A DNA stretch of 64,000 bases. It comes from Mycocentrospora acerina. Lineage: Eukaryota > Ascomycota > Dothideomycetes > Pleosporales. Where the stretch lies: the NCBI GenBank assembly GCA_022701365.1, contig JAKUHH010000014.1, forward strand, positions 124,451 through 188,450, in the 5' to 3' direction. The notes below the pieces were generated by a model. The model did not search any database and was not told the DNA's origin. It saw only the letters and a list, made by a program, of their open reading frames with translations. The position numbers and the translations under genes are program-made. Each line of letters starts with the position of its first letter. Within the stretch, counting starts at the first letter, position 1. Positions 56,127-64,000 of the stretch are shown piece by piece.

Positions 56127-57796
56127 ATGTCTTCAACCCATTTTGGTGATGGGGGCGCCCGTCGAACACCAGCTTTGAGAGCCTGCGATGCTTGCCGACT
56201 TCGCAAGATTCGCTGCGACACCAGCGCGTCGACACCACCCACTGCTGTGTCATGTACGAGGTGTCAACGTCTAGAAATACGATGCACGTTCGAGATTATA
56301 TCTGGCAAACGAGGACCCAAGCGGTTAGTCTCGAAAAAGTTCAAGCAAAAGGGTTTATTGTGGTGTGCTAACGGTATACGTCTTGTAGCAAACGAAGAGC
56401 TGAGCATGAATTGTTAGCTGAAGAAATGGTGACGGATGAAACATCACATTTAATACTTGCAAGCCTCAATTCTCCGAGTAGTCCAATCCCCGGGGTGTTT
56501 CCTACAGACAGTATTTGTTCGAGAGAGCTTCTTCATGTCCTCATGGACGATTACCTCACCTCTCTCTACTCTCTCATTCCAATTGTCCACCGGCCATCCT
56601 TCCGCCTTGATCTTATTGAAAACCGCGATACCTACGACAGCGATTTTCTAGGTCTACTAGTAGCCATGTGTGCGGTTGTGGTGGCCATCCTTCACAGTAG
56701 ATTCGACCATTATCAAAGTTTTAACAGTGGGTCATTGTGGGCGCTATCACGAGTCGAGATACTAAGTCGCTGCCATAAGTTTCTCACCAATCTCCGTGGG
56801 CCAACATTTTTCGATGAAATTGGCTATCAAAAATGGGCGGCATCCTATCTCATGTCCATTGCCTTCTTCCAGGTCGGCGAGCACAATCGTGCCCGAATGG
56901 TTGAAGTCGAGTGTATGCAGCTTGGACGGTTGCTAAATCTCCATCGAATCGAGGAGTATAGAGATCTAGACTGCATTGAAACGCAGCTGCGGAAAAAAGG
57001 CTTTTGGTTGCTATTCTATGGATACATACACGCACAGGTCCAGAATCTCCGCAAAGAACGTCTCACTTATCTCGATCATGCCACATTGGAGTCCATCAAT
57101 CTTGAAAGCCTGATGCCAATGGATGTCGAAGACGAGCAGATTTCCAAGCATCAAATCGTCACCTCACCTCAGCCAGGACTGACCCTAACGACCGGTTTCA
57201 TCATTCACTCTCGCGTTTTCTGGTATGCTTTCGAGAGCCCTTATGGTATTAACAGGCTTGACTGCTTGTGTTGCCGCTCCCGCTCACCCTCCGCACAAGT
57301 CGCGCATTTGAGAGGTCGACTGAAAGAACTCAAGTACGCCCTGGATGATACGCCTATGCAATTGCGACAATGGGCGCTGCCATACCAAAAGCCGGAATCG
57401 GAACTCATCACATCCTCGCAACTCGCCACATTGCGTTCAAACATACATGTAACGCATCTATGGCTCCAGAGTGTCTTACTGGATCATTTGGACTCGTTTT
57501 CATCACCAGAGGAGAACTGGCCTGACCGAGAGGTCATCTCCAGCCAGCTTCTACATGTACTCCACAACATTTCACAACAGGACATTGAGCCTAATGGTCT
57601 GCATCTGGTTTACAAGGTCCGAGATGTCGCAGTCGGGCTGCTCACATGTCCTTTCTCGTTGTCGGATCCCTCAGCTAAGCGAGCCCAAGGATACGTTCGG
57701 GATTTCACTGATATCATGGCCCGTTTAGACGCCAGCGAAACGGTTAACACGGCCAATTTGCAAAGCTGGGTGGATACAGGTAGACTGAATCAATAA
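56127..57796 (+). CDS. Zn2Cys6 transcription factor
   Basis: Exons 56127-56323 and 56389-57796 with a 65-bp intron give 534 residues. Residues about 20-54 form the Zn2Cys6 binuclear cluster: CDACRLRKIRC, then CTRCQRLEIRC, with six cysteines in the canonical order. They are followed by the basic linker KRGPKRKRRAEHELL, which is completed by the splice. Residues about 90-500 form the fungal-specific transcription factor domain, with MDDYLTSLYSLIPIVHRPSF, a pattern seen in sugar-gene regulators of the XlnR/AmyR/lactose-type group. The gene is convergent with the MFS sugar transporter (stops 153 bp apart), and a GH3 glucosidase lies beyond that, so a pathway-specific regulator of these two is likely. 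Confidence 0.9.
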
Positions 57797-57949
57797 GCCT
57801 CAAATTTATTTAGCCTAACATCGTTTAACAAGATCTCCGTAATAAAACTCATCATTACACATACTAACTTGCGAAAAACATGATAGCTCCAACCAGGAAT
57901 CATACATCGCCTTGAACTATCTTGATTGCGTTGCGAAGCCATCTGCCGC

Positions 57950-59679
57950 TTATACCTCCTCCTCGTGCGCGGCAGTCGAGAATTCCATCTTCTCTGATAC
58001 ACTGTGTGTGCTCTGAGTCGTCTCCGAGGATGGCGATGCAGCATGCTTGCCGTCGAAAATCACCGCTATGTGCTCAAGACTGTACCCTCGAGTCTCTGGG
58101 TAGAAGAAGAAAACTGTAACTCCCATTGCGACAAGTACAATGATGAACACGAAATAATACTTCCAACCAATGCTTTCAAGCGCGATGGGGTTCACAAAGG
58201 TGTTGAAGAAATTGGCCACAACCACGGTAAGCCATGTGACAGTGAGACCGTGGGAACGTAGCCTATATGGCCAAATCTCGCAAGGGTATGCTGTAAGAAA
58301 GGGTGTCCTGTTGGGTTCAGTTAACAAATATTTTCAAGCGTTGTGTTGAAATATTCAACTTACAAGGCAATGTCATATCCTGCAAAGAAAACGAAGAGGA
58401 ACGGAATGACTGCTGTTCCAGTTGCAGGGCTTCCTGTTTCCGCGAATGAGCCACTAAGCCCTGTCACCAGAATATATGCTACAAGCATGATGCTCGCCGA
58501 AGCGAGGAACAATGGTCTTCTTCCAAGCCTATCAACACTGAGGGCGGCGGCGCTGGCAAATATGAGGTTCCACACCTGGAGTAGACCGGCGATCAGTGTT
58601 TGGTGTGTCACGCTGGTAATTCCCACAGTCCTCAGAACGATAGCAAGGTAGTAGGATACGACGCCGTTACCACACCACTGCGAGAAAATGCCCAACGAGA
58701 CGGAGATGAGGAGGCGATGTCGGTTGCCTGGCGTCTTCCACAGCTCCATGTAACTTGCATCGGCGAGGGTCGATTCGAGGTGAAGTGCAGTGGTGATCTC
58801 GTTCATTTCATAGTCCACCAAAGCAGAATTCGCATCCCCACCGGCGTGGGATGCTACCAAGATAGCGCGGGCCTGTGAGACTTGGTTAGTAATACTCGCC
58901 ATGAGTTTTGGAGGTATGTATATAGACGAACCTGGTCAACTTTTTCGATAGACACCAGCCATCTCGGACTCTCAGGAATCATGAGCAGTCCAGGCAGTGC
59001 AAACAAAGGAAGTAATAGTTGAAGAACAGACGGAATGCGCCACGCCCAATCGCTTGGCACGTTGCGTGTGCCGAAGGTGACAAAGGCCGCGATAGTGCCT
59101 CCCACGTACCACCCGCACATAAACAAGGCACTCATGATTCCGCGATAGGATGGATGCGAGATCTCGTTGATCAGAAGCGGGACGGCGTTTCCAAACCAAG
59201 CGGCAGCGCAACCAACCAAAAAGCGGGAGATGATGAAGGCGACGTTGCTGTCGCTAATAACAATCAAAGACCCGACTGTTAGGAAGACGTAGCCAATATA
59301 GACACCGAATTTGCGACCGAACTTGTTGGCCACATACGTCGTCATGGGGAACGAAACACCCAGGCCAAGCCAGTAAATGGCATTGATGAATCCCAGCCAT
59401 GCACCAACAGGCTTTTCCATGAATGTGTCCCATTGCTGCAAGGCTTGGAGACCATTCATGAGACTACCATCGTAGCCATTTGCAGATGCTTATTTCGTAT
59501 TAGCGAATAATTAACTTGAACTGAGGAATGTTAAACTCACAAAAAAGTATGAGCGAAAACATGCAAAAGTGCAGTTTGACAAGATGGGCTTTTGTGTACC
59601 ATGGTTTGTCGTCTGGCAGCACGGCTAGCAGGTCGTCGGTGACGCCGTTGCCGCGAGAGATTGGTTTGGAGATACCCAT
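57950..59679 (-). CDS. MFS sugar transporter (lactose permease / cellodextrin transporter-like)
   Basis: Exons 59679-59541, 59488-58932, 58872-58364 and 58307-57950 give 520 residues with about 12 membrane helices. Splices restore LILFSANGYDGSLMNGLQAL, KVDQARAILVASHAGGDANS and YDIALTPFLTAYPCEIWPY. Sugar-porter signatures are present: YVANKFGRKFGVYIG (GRK loop), IPESPRWL, DRLGRRPLFL and FFYPETRGYSLEHI (PETRG). NGYDGSLMNGLQ in helix 1 and EIWPYRLRSHG in helix 10 are typical of the fungal LAC12/cellodextrin-transporter branch. Likely imports a disaccharide across the plasma membrane. It shares a promoter with the GH3 beta-glucosidase, suggesting uptake coupled to intracellular hydrolysis. Confidence 0.92.
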
Positions 59680-60247
59680 GTTGATGCAAGTTATGCTGGA
59701 GACTTCTGAAGAGCGTGGCGAGCTTGAGGTAAACAACGTTGGTAACGCTGCCCCTTTATACACACTCGAGAAAGTCCAAATGGTCACGATGTTGTTGCAC
59801 CCGACAGCCACGACGCTAAATACCCGACAACCGCGAACGTAATGTTGCCCACAAAATCCCCAGGAAATCCAGGAAATGGGAAGTCTGTGGAGTTGAGTGG
59901 AAGTTTGCGGAGAAGGCTAGTGGTGAAACGGGGAATTAAGTTGCGGCTACACGCCCGAGTGGGCAAGTGCGGCGAAATTCAGACGCAGTGCGGAGAAATC
60001 TAGCGGGGATTTGTCGGCATGGCCTGACTTGCAGTATCTTAGCCTTCTCAACTGACTGAGCCCCGACCAAATAGTCCGCTCATCTGGTCGTAATAGAAGC
60101 CTACCCTGAGAATACTGCCTGCATCATCCGGGATGTAGTTTGAATGTTATCTTTCCCCGCAACGCGTGGCAAAAATGCTAAAATGTACTTATAAAGTGCG
60201 ACCCCATCCATCGTCTGGCGTCTTAAATCACACACACCACCAAGACT
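59680..60247. promoter_or_regulatory. Divergent promoter of sugar transporter and beta-glucosidase
   Basis: A 568-bp interval between divergent starts. Each gene has its own TATAAA: on the minus strand at 59755-59760 (about 76 bp from the transporter ATG) and on the plus strand at 60189-60195 (about 55 bp from the glucosidase ATG). Between them, five CGG triplets lie at 59944, 59970, 59991, 60004 and 60015. CGG is the half-site of Zn2Cys6 factors, so this is a candidate regulator-binding cluster. Confidence 0.6.
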
Positions 60248-62907
60248 ATGGCGCCTTTCGTAGAAGATGGATCAGTCCAGAATAATCTGAAACAATTCGC
60301 ACCATGGTCAGTAGAGGACGTACTAGAACAACTGACCATTGATGAGAAGGTGTCTCTTCTCGCGGGTAAGCATGTTCCATGCATTGATGAAACACAGCTC
60401 GATTAATACTTCAACAGGCAAAGACTTTTGGCACACGCGCGACATTCCAAGACTTTCAGTTCCTTCCATCAGGCTCTCAGACGGTCCTAATGGAATCCGC
60501 GGCACAAAGTTCTTCGGCAGCGTACCTTCTGCATGTTTACCATGCGGGACCGCCATCGGAGCCACCTTCGATTCTGATCTAGCCGTTCAAATTGGCCATC
60601 TACTTGGCGATGAAGCGCGTGCAAAGGGAGCACATGTCGTCCTCGGACCAACTATCAACATTCAGCGTGGGCCTCTGGGAGGACGTGGATTTGAGTCTTT
60701 CTCTGAAGACCCCCTGCTATCTGGAACGCTAGCTGGCAACTACATAAACGGACTTAAGAACAAAGGCATCAACGCAGCACTGAAACACCTTGTGTGCAAC
60801 GACCAGGAACACGAGCGAATGGCCGTCAATACTATCCTCACCCAGCGTGCGCTAAGAGAGATATATCTCCTACCTTTCATGATTGCAACCAGACTAGCGC
60901 AACCTGCAGCGATGATGACTGCATACAACAAGGTCAATGGTATCCACGTATCTGAAGACCAGAGTATTCTGAAGGATATTGTGAGAAAAGAGTGGAAGTG
61001 GGACGGACTCTTCGTAAGTGACTGGTATGTAAGGCCTGCTTTGGTAATCCTGCTTGACCTGCCAACCTCTAACGCAATCTGTATCTAGGTTTGGCACATA
61101 CAGCACAAGCGAAGCGATAAATGCAGGTCTCGACCTCGAGATGCCAGGTCCCTCTCGGTGGCGAGGACCAGCACTTGTGCACGCCGTCTCAGCAAACAAG
61201 GTCTTGTCCTCGGAGTTGGACGACCGAGTGCGTGCAGTTCTAAAGTTGGTAAAAGACTCGTCAAAGGCTGGGATTCCTGAGAATGCGCCGGAGGATCAAC
61301 TAAATCGCCCAGCAGATCGACGTCTTCTTCGAAAGGTAGCAGCCGAATCCATTGTCTTGCTCAAGAATGAAGATAATATTCTCCCTTTCTCCCGAGAGCA
61401 CAAGATCGCCGTCATTGGCCCAAATGCCAAGATTGCTACCTACTGTGGCGGCGGAAGTGCATCTCTCAATGCCTATTCTGCCATTACTCCATTCGAAGGC
61501 GTCGAAGCTCTTGCAACTGGGGGGGTCGAGTTCGCACAGGGTGCATACGGGTTCAAGATGTTGCCTCAGCTTGGGAAAGAACTTACCGCAGACGGGAAAC
61601 CTGGATTCGCACTACGCTTCTTCAATGACCCACCAACCAGCACGACAAGAAACCTGCTCGAGGAACGACACCTCGACAACTCTGACATATTCTTTCTAGA
61701 CTACGATCATCCAGATCTTAACCCGATCTGGTATGCCGAAGCTGAGGGGAACTTCACTCCCACTGATTCCGGTACATACGACTTTGGTCTTTGTGTGCAA
61801 GGAACTGGACGATTATATATTGATGGAAAGTTGCTCGTTAGCAATGTTGACAACCAGCGACCAGGTCCGAGCTTCCTGGGATTGGGCACTCTGGAAGAGA
61901 CTGGCGCTAAGGAGCTCGTCGCGGGCCAGACCTATCGTGTTACCGTTCAATGGGGGTGCGCCAAGACGAGCAGCAGGAAAACGCCCGGTACTGTCGACTT
62001 TGGCCACGGAGGTCTGAGATTCGGCGGTTGCATACGACTTGACCCAAAGGAAGCCATTGAAGCTGCAGTGCGGTTGGCTAGCAGTGTCGACCAAGTCGTC
62101 ATATGCGCAGGGTTGGGTCCGGAATGGGAATCTGAAGGCGACGACCGAACATCAATGGACTTACCGCCAAACACTGACGAGCTAATCAGACGAGTCCTTG
62201 ATGCGAATCCGAATACGGCCATTGTCATTCAAAGTGGCACACCCGTTACTATGCCCTGGAGCGACAAAGCAAAGGCCGTGTTGCACGCGTGGTACGGCGG
62301 TAACGAAGGCGGAAATGGAATCGCTGATATTCTGTTCGGCCAGGTGAATCCTTCCGGCAAACTTCCACTCACATTTCCACGGCGGCTCAAAGACAACCCA
62401 ACATATCTTAATTACCGCTCTGAAGGCGGTCGCGTGCTCTACGGCGAAGACGTCTACGTTGGCTATCGATACTACGAGCAGACTGAAGTAGCTCCTCTAT
62501 TTGCTTTCGGTCACGGCCTCTCCTACACAACCTTCTCACTGTCAGGTCTTGAGCTTCACACGCAGAATGGAAACGATCAATTGACCGTGCGCTGCAATTT
62601 GACCAACACAGGGTCCCGAGCAGGCGCCGAGGTCATCCAGGTGTACATAGCGCCTATGTCACCACCAATAAAGCGGCCAGTGAAGGAACTTAAGGCATTC
62701 GCAAAGCGGTTCCTTAACCCTGGGCAGAGTGTTGAGGTAGAAATTCCCATTGACATTCTCCGGGACACGAGTTTCTGGGAGGAGAAAACTGGGAAGTGGT
62801 GTAGTTATGCAGGAGCTTACAATATCGTCGTGGGCACAAGTAGTGCAGGAGAACACTTATCAAGGTTTTTTGAGGTAAAGAAGACTAGATTTTGGTTAGG
62901 ATTGTAA
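60248..62907 (+). CDS. GH3 beta-glucosidase with PA14 domain, intracellular type
   Basis: Exons 60248-60365, 60418-61024 and 61089-62907 give 847 residues. No signal peptide, so probably cytosolic. Order: GH3 N-terminal barrel (about 40-300) with KDFWHTRDIPRL, LSDGPNGIRG, KHLVCNDQE and the nucleophile motif GLFVSDWFGT (D241, at the second splice); GH3 C-terminal domain (from about 315, VLLKNEDNILPF) interrupted by a PA14 carbohydrate-binding insert (about 410-550, YDFGLCVQGTGRLYIDGK); then AWYGGNEGGNGIADILFG and FAFGHGLSYTTF; and a fibronectin-III-like C-terminus (about 735-835). It hydrolyses beta-linked oligosaccharides; with the adjacent transporter, imported disaccharides are the likely substrate. 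Confidence 0.93.
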
Positions 62908-63548
62908 CACCCTTCACAATAGATTTCATACTTCATGTTACACTGGTTCATGAGCTGCTTCAATTATTCTCTACTGTGGGGGAATGTCGTGCCACCATAA
63001 GCTACAGAGCTTCAATAGCCTTTTGTCGGAGAGCCAGTTCAACAAAATGTGTGAGGGAACAATCGGGAGGATCTTATTGTATTTTTAGGAGTGTAGGATT
63101 CAGAGACTATAGGCGCCGGCTTCTCACGTGCTCACACATGTGATAGTATACCAGTGTTGGCTGACACAATGAGATTGAGTTACTCTAACGTGATTTGAAC
63201 GTCTGTCAAGGTTAAGGTTGGGATTGACCCCAGCAAAACAACCAGGCAATTTGATATCGATGACTGCGTACTTACCATGTCGATCTGGGACCAGTAAATA
63301 TATGGTACTTAGCTACGTGAAGAAAGTGACCAGGGAATATGATGTGATCGTGATAATATAATGCTGCGACAGCTGCTACCAGGTTCAATTTCCTAGAACG
63401 CCTTTTCCAAATTTATAAAAAAAATTGGTGGCTACTCGGACTATTGACACATTACAATACTTGTCAAACTGTTCATCTCCTATTATTGCTAAGCATCATC
63501 TATGAAATCTTTCGGAGTTTTGCTTGTCCATCGAAATCTTGCATCTAT
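62908..63548. terminator. Convergent 3' intergenic region
   Basis: About 640 bp between the convergent stops of the glucosidase (+) and the DUF829 gene (-). AT-rich and without a supported gene. Confidence 0.5.
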
Positions 63549-63998
63549 TCACACCCCGACTTCCTTTTCACTCGCTCCTAAGCTGGGTAAAAGTGTCATC
63601 TGTGAGTCCGCATCGCTCCATCGAGCACTCAGCTTTGGGCGCTTTTCCGCCAATGATACATCAAGCGTCTCTATCATGCTACACGGCAAGGCCTTCTCAT
63701 TTTGAATTGAGTCTGAAGTCTTCCATGTCGCCATAATAGCATCCCAATATCGGTCAGGTTCCTGCCTCATATGCTCCACATGCCCGCTTCCGGTGAACAT
63801 GACGCTTGTGACTTGGCTACCAAGATATGCTGACTCCAGTGCGTGCTCACGTACATCTTTCCAGGCAATGATTAGGTCTTCTTTAGAATATAGATAGCAC
63901 CGTGGAGCAGTTAGGTCGAAGTAGATGGGGTTTTGAAGACGTCGACGTGTCTCCGATATGACGTTATTCTCAGTGCCTTTGATGCCACGAAAGACAAT
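63549..63998 (-). CDS. DUF829/TMEM53 (PaxU-like) protein, C-terminal part
   Basis: The frame runs from the right edge to a stop at 63549, giving 149 residues and continuing beyond the window. It shows the C-terminal half of the alpha/beta-hydrolase-like DUF829 family: APRCYLYSKEDLIIAWKDV (with the acidic-residue loop), then VMFTGSGHVEHMRQEPDRYW, where the GSGH histidine matches the position of the hydrolase catalytic His. Relatives include TMEM53 and the PaxU protein of indole-diterpene clusters; function is not settled. The last 45 residues are not conserved-looking. Confidence 0.78.
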   Translation of the reverse strand: MVFRGIKGTENNVISETRRRLQNPIYFDLTAPRCYLYSKEDLIIAWKDVREHALESAYLGSQVTSVMFTGSGHVEHMRQEPDRYWDAIMATWKTSDSIQNEKALPCSMIETLDVSLAEKRPKLSARWSDADSQMTLLPSLGASEKEVGV

Positions 63999-64000
63999 CC

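Noticed and set aside
1..64000. CRISPR arrays, bacterial operons, rRNA or tRNA genes
   Set aside because: The tandem repeats seen are spacerless satellites; gene structure is eukaryotic; the one T-loop-like string (GGTTCGAAT near 22352) has no surrounding cloverleaf.

Overview
The window is nuclear DNA of a filamentous ascomycete (Pezizomycotina). Genes are split by short introns of about 50-70 bp with GT...AG ends and CTAAC/CTGAC-type branch points, and are packed on both strands without operons. The content (HET-domain protein, Zn2Cys6 regulator, BEM1 with PX and PB1 domains, NUR1, GT90/CAP10-like protein, SDR pseudogene) fits this group. A Dothideomycete is my guess, not a demonstrated fact. 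All exon models were read by hand from splice sites and reading frame.

Layout. 0-6 kb: 3' end of a cytochrome P450, a secreted GH37 trehalase and a conserved membrane protein of unknown function. 6-17 kb: VPS36 (ESCRT-II), a LENG8/Thp3-like SAC3-GANP protein and the polarity scaffold BEM1. This block is full of simple repeats: a 454-bp repeat-filled intron in VPS36, about 3.7 kb of microsatellite mosaic before BEM1, and a CA tract in BEM1 intron 2. 17-21.5 kb: an LCCL-domain membrane protein and a four-helix membrane protein. 21.5-25 kb: a gene-poor, AT-rich stretch with a wrecked PRISE-like SDR gene. 25-37 kb: a HET protein carrying two C2H2 zinc fingers, an M3 oligopeptidase, N-acetylglutamate synthase, a beta-hydroxyacid dehydrogenase-like protein and an FHS-type MFS transporter. 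37.8-41.3 kb: a large multi-exon GT90/CAP10-like membrane protein. 41.3-45.3 kb: an AT-rich, gene-poor island with a 56-copy perfect octamer satellite and a decayed tyrosine-recombinase-like gene. 45.3-49 kb: NUR1, V-ATPase subunit F (VMA7) and an NPC2-type lipid-transfer protein. 49.9-54.8 kb: a predicted pseudokinase with a STAND-like N-terminal region and a small protein of unknown function. 56-63 kb: an apparent three-gene sugar-use cluster (Zn2Cys6 regulator, MFS sugar transporter, intracellular GH3 beta-glucosidase with PA14 insert), the last two sharing a divergent promoter. The right edge holds the 3' end of a DUF829/PaxU-like gene.

Most genes are housekeeping genes that act independently. 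The units suggesting joint function are the regulator-transporter-glucosidase group and, more speculatively, the HET-zinc-finger and STAND-like pseudokinase proteins, whose architectures resemble fungal self/non-self signalling parts. I see no CRISPR array, rRNA or tRNA gene.
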